Assembly (NCBI RefSeq): GCF_019351435.1
Contig: NZ_JAHWYN010000020.1
Location: forward strand, 1-62,611
From: Flavobacterium taihuense
Lineage (GTDB): Bacteria > Bacteroidota > Bacteroidia > Flavobacteriales > Flavobacteriaceae
Direction of reading: 5' to 3'
Length of the DNA: 62,611 nucleotides
A program made the translations under genes and the position numbers. This document shows positions 33,994 to 43,099 of this stretch, in pieces. The notes under the pieces were generated by a model. That model did no database searches. It saw nothing but the letters and a program-made list of their open reading frames with translations, and was not told the origin of the DNA. Numbering within the stretch: the first letter of the stretch is position 1; the number at the start of each line of letters is the position of its first letter.

Positions 33994-36944
33994 TTTAAGG
34001 ATTTTTTTAATATTTCTAATTCCAGCTCTAGTTCTTTACATGCTTGAGTACATACGTCTTCAAGTTTCAAAATCATATCTTCCATTTCATCATTTTTTTG
34101 TTGAATGGCTACAAATTCCTGAATTTTTTTGGCCATATTTTCAAAATCGGAATGAATTCCCATAATTGAAAAAGAAGGTATCATTTTGTGAATGGCGGCA
34201 TTTAATAAATTCCAGTCTTGATCCCGCAAGCTTTGCTTTAATGTATTGATCAATTCAGGTGTTTGTTTGAGATAAAGACCGATCATTTCAATCATCAATT
34301 TTGGATTGGATTTGGTACGATGGTTTAAGTAGTCTAAATTGATGTATTTTGTTTTTTCCATCTCTACCGTTTTCACAGTGTTATTTTTAATAGGTAATGT
34401 ATTTTGAGGATTTTGTGTTAAATTTACAATTTTAGTATACAATACTCTTTCGTCAATTGGTTTTGCAATATAATCGTTCATACCTACTGATTTGCATTTA
34501 GCCAAATCAACCGTAGTGACATCAGCCGTTAATGCAATGATTGGGATAGTCAAATTCAGTGTTTCTCTAATGTATTCTGTTGCTTCAAAACCATTCATTT
34601 CGGGCATTTGCAAATCCATTAAAACAATGTCATATTGATTGGTTTTGAGTTTTTCAATAGCTATTTTTCCGTTTTCGGCAATATCACGTTCAAAACCAAA
34701 ATCATCCAATACCGTTTTCATTAACAATTGATTGAGTGCCATATCTTCAACAACTAATACCTTAACGCCTTTGATTTCGTTATCTAATTCCATTATTTCA
34801 TTTTCTAATGCTGCATCTTCTTTTGTTTTTAGAAAAGGTAATGTAAAACTAAAACGGGAATATTCATTAATTTTACTTTTAACCCTAATACTTCCGCCTT
34901 GAGATTCCACCAATTGTTTTACAATAGCAAGCCCGAGACCTGTACCTCCATATAACCGGGAAGTACCACTGGATGCTTGTTGGAAATTCTCAAAAATTCG
35001 GTCTATTTTATCTTCTGCTATTCCTATTCCGGTGTCATTGACCGCAAATTCAATAATTACTTTTTCGTCATCTTCAAACATTAAATGAACACTTACAGTA
35101 ATGACCCCTTTATTTGTGAATTTAACTGCATTACTAACCAAATTTAATATAATTTGGTGCAAACGAATTGCATCTCCAACTAAAACTTCTGGAATTTTAT
35201 CGTCGTATTCAGAAACTAATTTTAAGTTTTTTTCCTGAATTTTTGTTTCAAATAAATGAAGCATAGAAGATAATGACTTTTTTATTTTGAAAGGACTTTG
35301 CTCAAAAGTCATTTTCCCAGCATCTACTTTTGCTAAATCCAGAATGTCATTTATGAGCACGATCAAAGCATCACCACTCATTTTTATCGCCATCAGATAC
35401 TCCTTTTGTTTAGCCGATAATTCGGTTTTTAGGACTACTTTTGTAAATCCAATAATGGCATTCATAGGAGTCCGAATTTCATGACTCATATTCGATAAAA
35501 ATTGCTGTTTTGCTTTTACTGCATTTTCAGCAATTTTAGTAGCCAATTCTGCTTTACTTTTTGCTTCTTCGGCTATTACTGTTGCCAATTCAGCAAAGAC
35601 TTTGGCTTCAAATAATTCTGTTGCAATTCTTTTTTGTTCTGTTATATCTCTGGCAACTACCACAGCGCCTACTACATTTCCTAAATCATCTTTGTAAACG
35701 GAACCGTTGAACAAGACATCTGTAAATTTTCCATCCATAATAGTAAGCGGATAATCGACAACAAAACCTTTTGAAAAAACTTTTTTATATCCATCACGTG
35801 CTTTTTGAGGTTCTGTGAAATAATCAAAAAAATCGGAACCAATTAGTTTTTCTCTGGATACACCAGTAACTCGTACTGTTGCATCATTAGTATCGGTAAT
35901 TTTTCCGTTGGGAGATATTGTGAATAAGGGATCACGACTGGCTTCAATCAGACTCAAAGAATATTGGGAAGCCAATTTGAGGGAATAACTGTGAGCCTCT
36001 AATTCTTTGTTGGCAATCTCGCGTTTCTCTTTTTCCTTATTTTGAAACTCCAATTCCAAATCTGCAATTACAAGTTCAGCAGCTCTATTTTCTTTCTCTC
36101 CTGTTTGAAAAATAAGCTCTTTGTTGGCAATGTATAATTCGTCGGCTCTTTTTTCTTTCTCATCATTTTGAAATGCCAATTCTTTATTGGCAATTATCAA
36201 CTCAGCAGCTCTTTTTTCTTTGACTTTATTTTGATACGCTAGTTCTTGATTGGCAATAACCAATTCCGCAGCTCTATTTTCCTTTTCATCGTTTTGATAG
36301 GCTAACTCTTTGTTGGCAATGAATAATTCAGCTGCTCGTTTTTCTTTTTCTTCATTTTGAAAAGCCAATTCTTTATTTGCAATACCTAATTCATCAGCAC
36401 GTTTCTCTTTTTCATCATTTTGGTACGCCAATTCTTTGTTAGCAATACCTAATTCAGCTGCTCTTTTCTCTTTCTCTTCATTTTGAAAAGCCAATTCTTT
36501 GTTAGCAATTCCCAATTCATCTGCGCGTTTTTCTTTCTCATCATTTTGAAAAGCTAGCTCTTTGTTGGCATTTCTCAATTCTAGGGCCCATTTTTGCTCA
36601 GCTATATCTCTGGCAACAATGACAACCCCTTTTATATTTCCTTGATTATCTCTATAAACGGATCCATTAAATAATACTTCGGTCAATTTTCCGTTTTTGT
36701 GGCGTAATGTAAGTGGAGAATCTGAAACCGAATTTTTATCAAATACCTCTTGGTAAACATCATGCGCTTTGTTGGGTTCTGTAAAATAATTTTTAAAGTA
36801 GGTTCCCGTTAATTCTTCTCTAGATATTCCAGTAATATGCGTCAACGCCTCATTCATATCCGTAATTTTGCCTTCAGTGCTTATGGTGACCAAAGGATCT
36901 AAACTGGCTTCTATTAGGCTACGGGCGTATTGTGATTCTTGCAT
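33990..36944 (-). CDS. Hybrid sensor kinase: PAS - 21-residue coil repeats - PAS - kinase - receiver - Hpt
   Basis: A 984-residue protein with no membrane segment. It has PAS (~5-115), about nine 21-residue repeats (126-320; A-N-K-E-L-A-F-Q-N then E-K-R-A-A-E-L), and a second PAS (~333-445). The HisKA box S-H-E-I-R-T-P has the phospho-His at residue 488. The HATPase domain (~600-715) has N-A-V-K-F-T, D-T-G-I-G and G-G-T-G-L-G-L. A receiver (~728-850) and a C-terminal Hpt domain (~870-984) follow, the latter with His in A-A-I-H-K-M. It is a cytosolic phosphorelay kinase; its partner is likely the receiver it overlaps. Confidence 0.94.
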   Translation of the reverse strand: MQESQYARSLIEASLDPLVTISTEGKITDMNEALTHITGISREELTGTYFKNYFTEPNKAHDVYQEVFDKNSVSDSPLTLRHKNGKLTEVLFNGSVYRDNQGNIKGVVIVARDIAEQKWALELRNANKELAFQNDEKEKRADELGIANKELAFQNEEKEKRAAELGIANKELAYQNDEKEKRADELGIANKELAFQNEEKEKRAAELFIANKELAYQNDEKENRAAELVIANQELAYQNKVKEKRAAELIIANKELAFQNDEKEKRADELYIANKELIFQTGEKENRAAELVIADLELEFQNKEKEKREIANKELEAHSYSLKLASQYSLSLIEASRDPLFTISPNGKITDTNDATVRVTGVSREKLIGSDFFDYFTEPQKARDGYKKVFSKGFVVDYPLTIMDGKFTDVLFNGSVYKDDLGNVVGAVVVARDITEQKRIATELFEAKVFAELATVIAEEAKSKAELATKIAENAVKAKQQFLSNMSHEIRTPMNAIIGFTKVVLKTELSAKQKEYLMAIKMSGDALIVLINDILDLAKVDAGKMTFEQSPFKIKKSLSSMLHLFETKIQEKNLKLVSEYDDKIPEVLVGDAIRLHQIILNLVSNAVKFTNKGVITVSVHLMFEDDEKVIIEFAVNDTGIGIAEDKIDRIFENFQQASSGTSRLYGGTGLGLAIVKQLVESQGGSIRVKSKINEYSRFSFTLPFLKTKEDAALENEIMELDNEIKGVKVLVVEDMALNQLLMKTVLDDFGFERDIAENGKIAIEKLKTNQYDIVLMDLQMPEMNGFEATEYIRETLNLTIPIIALTADVTTVDLAKCKSVGMNDYIAKPIDERVLYTKIVNLTQNPQNTLPIKNNTVKTVEMEKTKYINLDYLNHRTKSNPKLMIEMIGLYLKQTPELINTLKQSLRDQDWNLLNAAIHKMIPSFSIMGIHSDFENMAKKIQEFVAIQQKNDEMEDMILKLEDVCTQACKELELELEILKKSLK
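35985..36569 (-). repeat. Nine 63-bp coding repeats (kinase linker)
   Basis: In-frame tandem repeats of 63 bp encode the 21-residue A-N-K-E-L unit. Some units are nearly identical at the DNA level, so repeat number may be variable. The 21-residue period is three heptads, fitting a continuous helical coil between the two PAS domains. Confidence 0.88.
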
Positions 36945-37001
36945 GGATGGGAGTGGTATTGTTTGTTGAATTTATTGTTGAATATCCAAAGTAGAATGTA
37001 A

Positions 37002-37568
37002 TTAATTTCCAATTTCTTCAATTGGACTGCGCCTTTTGTCTTTTAATTGTTTAAAGTGAGTAGGAGATAAGCCTGTAACTTTTTTGAACTGACTCGATAG
37101 ATGCGCTACACTGCTGTATCCCATTTTCCAAGCAATTTCTGTGATATTGAGTTCACCATAAATAATCAGTTCTTTTATTCGTTCTGTTTTGTGCGAAATG
37201 ATAAACTGTTCTATTGTTGTCCCTTGCACTTCCGAAAAAAGATTGGACATATAGGTATAATCATGATTTAATTTTTCATGCAAATAATCCGAAAAATTAA
37301 TTTTTATGTTTTCATCTGTATGATGAACCAATTCAATAATTACATTTTTTATTTTCTCGATTAGCATGGCTCTTTTGTCATCCATTAATTCGAGTCCCGA
37401 ATCAACTAAACCTATTTTGAGTTGTTCCCTTTGATACATAGAAATGGTTTCCATGATTTCAACTTCGCCCAAATCAACCACAATAAAGTGCAGACCAAGT
37501 TTTTTCAATTCTTCTTTCACCGCCATTTTACAGCGATTACTAACCATGTATTTGATATATAATTTCAA
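37002..37568 (-). CDS. AraC-family regulator with TTG start
   Basis: A 188-residue regulator. The start is TTG at 37568; the frame then opens KLYIKYMVSNRCKM, the conserved beginning of this Bacteroidota AraC group, ahead of the next ATG at 37547. The C-terminal ~85 residues form the double helix-turn-helix domain, with I-T-E-I-A-W-K-M-G-Y-S-S-V-A-H-L-S-S-Q-F and T-G-L-S-P-T-H-F. The N-terminal 60 residues resemble a small heavy-metal-binding-like fold. It lies between two large kinases, and its promoter has the shared motif. Confidence 0.9.
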   Translation of the reverse strand: MKLYIKYMVSNRCKMAVKEELKKLGLHFIVVDLGEVEIMETISMYQREQLKIGLVDSGLELMDDKRAMLIEKIKNVIIELVHHTDENIKINFSDYLHEKLNHDYTYMSNLFSEVQGTTIEQFIISHKTERIKELIIYGELNITEIAWKMGYSSVAHLSSQFKKVTGLSPTHFKQLKDKRRSPIEEIGN

Positions 37569-37593
37569 GTTGTTCTTGTTTTAAAGGATAATG

Positions 37594-37628
37594 TAAAGAT
37601 CATCTAAGAATCAAAAATCAATGTTATA
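37594..37628 (-). promoter_or_regulatory. Shared-motif promoter of the AraC gene
   Basis: On the minus strand TATAAC, 21 bp, GATCTTTA, ending 26 bp before the TTG start. Confidence 0.58.
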
Positions 37629-37742
37629 CAACTTTAATTAATTGTTGTATAATTCACAGATTTTTGTTTGTGAAAAGTGGATGGAGAATTGTAACTTGCG
37701 AATAGTCAATTCACTACTAACTATTCACCATTTTACCAAGAA

Positions 37743-40700
37743 CTATTTTTTAGTCATTGATTTCTTAAGCTGTTTGATAATTTTGTCGTACAAAAGCTTT
37801 TCATCAATGGGTTTTGAGATGTAATCATTCATACCGACATTTTTAGATTTTTGCACATCTACAGTGGTTACATCTGCTGTAAGAGCTATGATTGGAATTT
37901 TGGAATCCATCGTATTCCTAATGTAATCGGTAGCCTCAATACCATTCATTTCGGGCATTAGAATGTCCATCAGGATAATATCATAATTATTTTCTTTTAG
38001 TTTTTGTATGGCTACTTTGCCGTTTTCGGCTATATCGCAAAGAAAACCAAATTCCTCTAAAATTATTTTTATTAAAAGCTGGTTTAACGGTACATCTTCT
38101 GCTACCAAAATTTTTACATTTTCAAATCCTTCTATGACATTATAACTATTTTCTGTTTCTACAGGAGTTTCATCGCAGTATTTTTCAAAGTCCATAACAA
38201 AGCCAAAAGTAGAACCTTTTCCTTCTTCACTTTTTACAATTAATGTTCCGCCTTGATGTTCAACTAGTTGTTTAACAATGGCAAGTCCTAAACCAGTGCC
38301 TCCGTATAATCGAGAAATTTCGGTAGAGGCCTGTTCAAAATTATCAAAAATATGCGCTAGTTTGTTTTCAGGAATTCCAATACCGGTATCTGTTAAAGTA
38401 AACTCAATTGTCGTTCTTTCAGCATCTTCTTCTAGCATTTGAACGCTCAAAATTATTCGCCCTTTTGCCGTAAATTTGATGGCATTGCTTATCAGATTCA
38501 AAATAATTTGTCTCAAACGCATACTATCGCCCACAATATATTCGGGAATTCTACTATCATATTGCTGTTCTAATTTTAAATTTTTCTCAGAACATTTAGA
38601 CTCAAATAAATAAAAGATATCCGCAATAGATTCAAAGATATTGAAGTATTTTTTGTCGAATGTCATTTTTCCAGCATCTACTTTGGCCAGATCCAGTATG
38701 TCATTTATTAAAACAATTAATGCACTTCCTGAAGATTTTATGGCTGTAATGAATTCTTTTTGTTCTTTATTCAAATCGGTTTTCAATACTACATTGGTAA
38801 AACCAATGATTGCATTCATCGGTGTCCGAATCTCATGACTCATATTCGATAAAAATTGTTGTTTGGATTTTAAAGCATTTTCAGCAATTTTTGTATTCTC
38901 TTCCGCAATGCGTTTGGCTTCAATTAATTCATTTTTTAGATTAATATGAGCTGTAACTTCGTATGCAATAATGGTTACGCCCACGATGGTTTCATCGGCA
39001 TCGAGATAAGGCTGGTACACAAAATTGAAATAGGCATCTTTTAATTGGCCGTTGCGCATAATAGGTATTAGGAGTTCATATTCTTCTTGCGGGATTCCGG
39101 ACGTGTACACTTCGTTCAGCATTTTTGGCTGTGCAGTATTTTTTAATTCGGGTAAAATTGCGAAAAGAGATTCGCCTTCTATTGCACTTCCTTTTCCCCA
39201 AAGTTCTTTAATACTGTCATTGGCAAGTTTAACGAGCATATCTTTTCCTTTTAGTATAGCAAAAGAAAAAGGAGAATGCATCAGCATCATATTATACCGT
39301 TTGTTACTGTCCTCAACTAATCTAAGTGCTTTTTTTTCAACCTCAAGTTGTACTTCCAATACTTTTTTCTCTTTGATTTGGAGTTCAATTGCCAGATTTC
39401 GAACATCGGTAATGTCAATAATCGTAAGGACAATCAATTCTTCATTTTCTCGTGCTTGGATGATGCGGTGGGCATTGAGCAACATTATTTTTTTGCCAAT
39501 AATCGGAAAAACATGCTCTACTTCAAAATCATGAAAGTTCTTATTTTCTGAAACAATTTCTTCTATTAGCACTTTTAATTTTGGAATATTCCATTGGTTA
39601 TTCCCTAATTTATATAATGATTTTCCAATGCATTCTTCTTCGGTTACATGAAATGTTTTGCAAAATGATTTATTGGCTGATTTTATTTTTATGTCTTTAT
39701 CAAGGATAAGCACGGGTTCATGAACGGTCGAAAGTATGGCTTCATTATATTGATTTAATTCTTCGACTTGCTGTATTCTGGAGTGCAATTCTTGATTACT
39801 TGTTACCAGCTCTTCATTGGTTGATTCAATTTCTTCTTTGGAGGTTTCGAGTTCTTCATTCAAGCTTTGCAATTCTTCATTACTTGAGACTATTTCTTCG
39901 TTGGCACTCTGCAATTCTTCATTAGCAGCCTCTTGGTCATGAGTGATAGATCCCATATCTGCCCGGGCTGCTGCAAGTTCTTCTTCCAGTTTTTTTATTC
40001 TGCGGTCCTTTGCAATGGTGTTGTTTTGTTCTCCTTTTATTGATTCTTCCTCTGTTTCATGTTGTATGTATCCTGTGAAAATAACAATCAATAAGGGTTC
40101 TTCCCCTTCAATATTTAACGGAATGGCTTCGATATTTACAATTTGAATAGTATTATCAATTGGATTCCGATTCATTTCAATTCCCATTTTCCGGATGGGA
40201 AGTTTTGTTTTAACAGCATGATGAATGGCATTTCGCAACTCAAATGAGATTTCGATATGTGCCATTTTCAAAATATTAAAACTGGCTTTACCTGGTGAAT
40301 GCTGTAAATACAAGGACGTTGAGCCTCTAAATTGCAAAATTTCCAAATCGTAGTTAATGATGACACTGGCAGGAACATGATGTTCAAGCAAAACGGTATC
40401 AAAAACCATTCCGATAGTACCGTTTACGGATGTAGATACTTTTTTGAATGTCGAAGTTGGTATTGTATTTTTATCTGGCATGGCTGAATGAGAAAGGTTT
40501 GAAGTAAGATCTGGGATGGTACGTAATCCTGAATTTTTTTTTCTGGAATAAAATTTAAATTTTTTATCGAGAATAGTAAAAAGCTGAGTCGTTGTTCCAA
40601 TAGTTTCTGATTTTCCTAACATCAAGCAACCACCATCGTTTAGTGCATAATGAAAAGTAGAAATAGCTTTTTTCTGAGCCGTGGTATCTAAATAAATTAG

Positions 40701-42068
40701 CATATTTCTGCAACTTATAAAGTCCATTCTTGAAAAGGGAGGATCGCGCAAAATGTTGTGTTTGGCAAAGACACAAACATCTCTTAATTGTTTTGAAATA
40801 CGGTATTTGTTTTTTGATTTTACAAAAAAATGGAGTAATCTTTCTGGAGAAACGGTTGTTAGTTGTGTAGTTGTATATTCACCAATTCGAGCTATACGTA
40901 TGGCATCGGCGCTAAGATCGGAAGCGAAAATTTGAAAAGGAATTCTAGTTGGATCATTTTCTTCTAATTCGAACAGGATCATCGCGATTGAGTACACTTC
41001 TTCACCGGTGGCGCAAGCGGCTACCCATATTCGAAGGGTTTCACCTGTAGTTTTATTCTCCAGTAATTTAGGAAAAATAACATTTTTTAAATGTAAAAAA
41101 GGTTCGCTGTCCCTAAAAAAAGTAGTTACATTAATTAATAAATCTTGATAAAGAATATCAACCTCATTACTTTGATTTATAAGTAATTCAGAGTATTCTT
41201 TTAAAGTTTTAATTTTGTGAACTAACATCCTGCGAAGCATTCGTCTTTTGATAGTATTCATTTTGTAGTGACTGAAATCTACATTTTTTCTTTTGTGTAA
41301 AAGCTGTAGAATAACCTTCAATTCAGGATTACTATTATCAATTTCGGTTTCGGGTATTTTTTCCGGACTAGTATTCTGACTTATTCGTGTCAGTTCAATT
41401 CCAATTGCTGCTGGTGGTAATACAAAATCAACAATTCCTGCAGCAATCGCAGAATTTGGCATACTGCTAAATTTTGCTGACTCATCTTGGGCGAAAGTAA
41501 TACCGCCTGCCAATTTGATTTCTTTTAATCCACGAGTGCCGTCATTGGCTGATCCTGACAAAATTACACCTACTACATTTTCATGGTGTGTTTCGGCCAA
41601 GGAGGAAAAAAGCAAATCAATAGAAAAGTTTGATGTTCGGTTTTTAGGTCGGGGCACTAGCTTAATATGCCCGTCTATTACTTCAATTTCTTTATCATTT
41701 GGAATAACATAGAAATTATTGGGTTTCAGCAATTCCATATCGTCAATCACCTGAACATCCATTTGAGTCACTTTAGATAAAAGTTTATCAAGTAAACTTT
41801 TATGATCTGGACTTAGGTGTTGGACATAGATAAAAGCCATACCAGTAGTGGGAGAAAGGTTTTTCAACAATTGAGTAACCGCTTCAAGACCGCCTGCAGA
41901 TGCACCAATAGCTACGACAGTAAAAGATTTTTCTTGTTTCCCTTGCTTTGAAAACTGAAGGTTATTTGCATTGACCTTTGAGATTTTTATTTCTTTTGTT
42001 GCTAATGATCTTTTGATAGGCTGTGTTTTAAGTAAACTATTGTTGTCTATGGTCGAAATTGATTTCAT
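37743..42068 (-). CDS. CheB-CheR-PAS-histidine kinase-receiver fusion
   Basis: A 1441-residue cytosolic signalling protein. It begins with a CheB methylesterase domain (~50-235; A-I-G-A-S-A-G-G, Q-H-L-S-P-D-H). A CheR methyltransferase (~250-520; V-A-A-C-A-T-G-E-E-V-Y-S-I-A-M, C-R-N-M-L-I-Y-L) follows. Then come a coiled coil (~685-770), PAS domains (~775-1040), a kinase core with His at residue 1078 in S-H-E-I-R-T-P, an HATPase domain, and a receiver (~1310-1430; D-I-I-L-M-D-I-L-M-P-E-M-N-G). Such fusions occur in non-flagellated bacteria and control stress or surface behaviour rather than chemotaxis. The TACATTTG at 42147 is a possible -7 box. Confidence 0.94.
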   Translation of the reverse strand: MKSISTIDNNSLLKTQPIKRSLATKEIKISKVNANNLQFSKQGKQEKSFTVVAIGASAGGLEAVTQLLKNLSPTTGMAFIYVQHLSPDHKSLLDKLLSKVTQMDVQVIDDMELLKPNNFYVIPNDKEIEVIDGHIKLVPRPKNRTSNFSIDLLFSSLAETHHENVVGVILSGSANDGTRGLKEIKLAGGITFAQDESAKFSSMPNSAIAAGIVDFVLPPAAIGIELTRISQNTSPEKIPETEIDNSNPELKVILQLLHKRKNVDFSHYKMNTIKRRMLRRMLVHKIKTLKEYSELLINQSNEVDILYQDLLINVTTFFRDSEPFLHLKNVIFPKLLENKTTGETLRIWVAACATGEEVYSIAMILFELEENDPTRIPFQIFASDLSADAIRIARIGEYTTTQLTTVSPERLLHFFVKSKNKYRISKQLRDVCVFAKHNILRDPPFSRMDFISCRNMLIYLDTTAQKKAISTFHYALNDGGCLMLGKSETIGTTTQLFTILDKKFKFYSRKKNSGLRTIPDLTSNLSHSAMPDKNTIPTSTFKKVSTSVNGTIGMVFDTVLLEHHVPASVIINYDLEILQFRGSTSLYLQHSPGKASFNILKMAHIEISFELRNAIHHAVKTKLPIRKMGIEMNRNPIDNTIQIVNIEAIPLNIEGEEPLLIVIFTGYIQHETEEESIKGEQNNTIAKDRRIKKLEEELAAARADMGSITHDQEAANEELQSANEEIVSSNEELQSLNEELETSKEEIESTNEELVTSNQELHSRIQQVEELNQYNEAILSTVHEPVLILDKDIKIKSANKSFCKTFHVTEEECIGKSLYKLGNNQWNIPKLKVLIEEIVSENKNFHDFEVEHVFPIIGKKIMLLNAHRIIQARENEELIVLTIIDITDVRNLAIELQIKEKKVLEVQLEVEKKALRLVEDSNKRYNMMLMHSPFSFAILKGKDMLVKLANDSIKELWGKGSAIEGESLFAILPELKNTAQPKMLNEVYTSGIPQEEYELLIPIMRNGQLKDAYFNFVYQPYLDADETIVGVTIIAYEVTAHINLKNELIEAKRIAEENTKIAENALKSKQQFLSNMSHEIRTPMNAIIGFTNVVLKTDLNKEQKEFITAIKSSGSALIVLINDILDLAKVDAGKMTFDKKYFNIFESIADIFYLFESKCSEKNLKLEQQYDSRIPEYIVGDSMRLRQIILNLISNAIKFTAKGRIILSVQMLEEDAERTTIEFTLTDTGIGIPENKLAHIFDNFEQASTEISRLYGGTGLGLAIVKQLVEHQGGTLIVKSEEGKGSTFGFVMDFEKYCDETPVETENSYNVIEGFENVKILVAEDVPLNQLLIKIILEEFGFLCDIAENGKVAIQKLKENNYDIILMDILMPEMNGIEATDYIRNTMDSKIPIIALTADVTTVDVQKSKNVGMNDYISKPIDEKLLYDKIIKQLKKSMTKK

Positions 42069-42146
42069 GTACCAATATTTACTTTGGACAACTAAGTAAA
42101 AAGAAATATTCTCTTTGACCTATCCCATAAAAGGGAATATCCATAT

Positions 42147-42154
42147 CAAATGTA
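42147..42154 (-). promoter_or_regulatory. Possible -7 box of the CheB-CheR kinase gene
   Basis: Minus-strand TACATTTG fits TAnnTTTG, 79 bp before the start; no convincing -33 box was seen. Confidence 0.3.
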
Positions 42155-42337
42155 GTTATAACTAAAACCAATAACTATTAATAAAGGATTTATCTTTCTG
42201 GAATCGTAAGTTTAGTAGCCTAGTTATTGCATGAAAAAATAGAATAAAGCTTTGAAACAGTAGAATAATTGCTACAAATACTAATCAGATTATTTTGTGT
42301 TCTATACATTATTTAATAATCCTGAACGGAAGATTAG

Positions 42338-43015
42338 TCAGTAAATCTTTAATAATAAATTGGGGTCAGGACAGTTTTGCAAATAATAAGGCAGTTTATT
42401 GTTACTACATACACCAGGATAATCACCGTAATAGTGTTCAATGTTTTTTATAATTTGAAAGTGTAGATGTGGAGCATAATCTCCATTTACTGTGGGTTCT
42501 CCTAGTGAAGCTAATTGCTGTCCTTTTGCAAAAAAATCCCCTGCTTTAAGACCAGCAATACTTTCTAATGCTAAGTGACCGTACAATGTATAAAAAACGT
42601 GTTCTTCTAATTGATGTTCCAATATAATTGTTGGGCCATAATCGCCGAGATTATTATTGTATTGAAAGCTATGTACTTTTCCATCCAAAGCTGACAAAAC
42701 AGGAGTTCCTGCTCTAATCCATAAATCTAACCCGATATGGATATTGCGTTCATCAGTGTCTGAATTATTAAAAGCAGTACTTCTTTTGTATAAATTGCGT
42801 ATTTCATTATAACCACCATAAGCTACAGAGGCTTTATTTTTGGCTAAAAGCTGTTCTATGTATTTTTCAAATTCAGTTGCATCAGAAATATTTAGTTGAT
42901 TCAATTCCAGATTGGAAGCTGATAGATCCAAAGAAACATATTTGGAATAGGGAATAGAGCTGTCTATAACTTTGATGTTTTTTAAATCTGAAAATAAAGT
43001 TTCTAATGGTGTCAT
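42338..43015 (-). CDS. M23-family metallopeptidase-like protein without signal peptide
   Basis: A 225-residue protein. Residues ~90-200 have the LytM/M23 pattern: H-I-G-L-D-L-W (zinc His and Asp), L-Y-G-H-L, and P-H-L-H-F with the paired histidines. The N-terminal 80 residues have no signal peptide or membrane helix, unlike secreted wall hydrolases, so it may act on a cytosolic substrate. A terminator separates it from the upstream E1 gene. Confidence 0.85.
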   Translation of the reverse strand: MTPLETLFSDLKNIKVIDSSIPYSKYVSLDLSASNLELNQLNISDATEFEKYIEQLLAKNKASVAYGGYNEIRNLYKRSTAFNNSDTDERNIHIGLDLWIRAGTPVLSALDGKVHSFQYNNNLGDYGPTIILEHQLEEHVFYTLYGHLALESIAGLKAGDFFAKGQQLASLGEPTVNGDYAPHLHFQIIKNIEHYYGDYPGVCSNNKLPYYLQNCPDPNLLLKIY

Positions 43016-43041
43016 TTGGGAAAGGAAATAAGTTTGACTAA

Positions 43042-43081
43042 AGATAAAAAAAAATCCATTCGTTGTTGCGAATGGATTTTT
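43042..43081 (-). terminator. Terminator of the E1 gene
   Basis: A 12-bp stem AAAATCCATTCG (43051-43062) / CGAATGGATTTT (43069-43080) followed on the minus strand by a T-run. Confidence 0.9.
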
Positions 43082-43099
43082 GAATATTGTATTTTTTAC

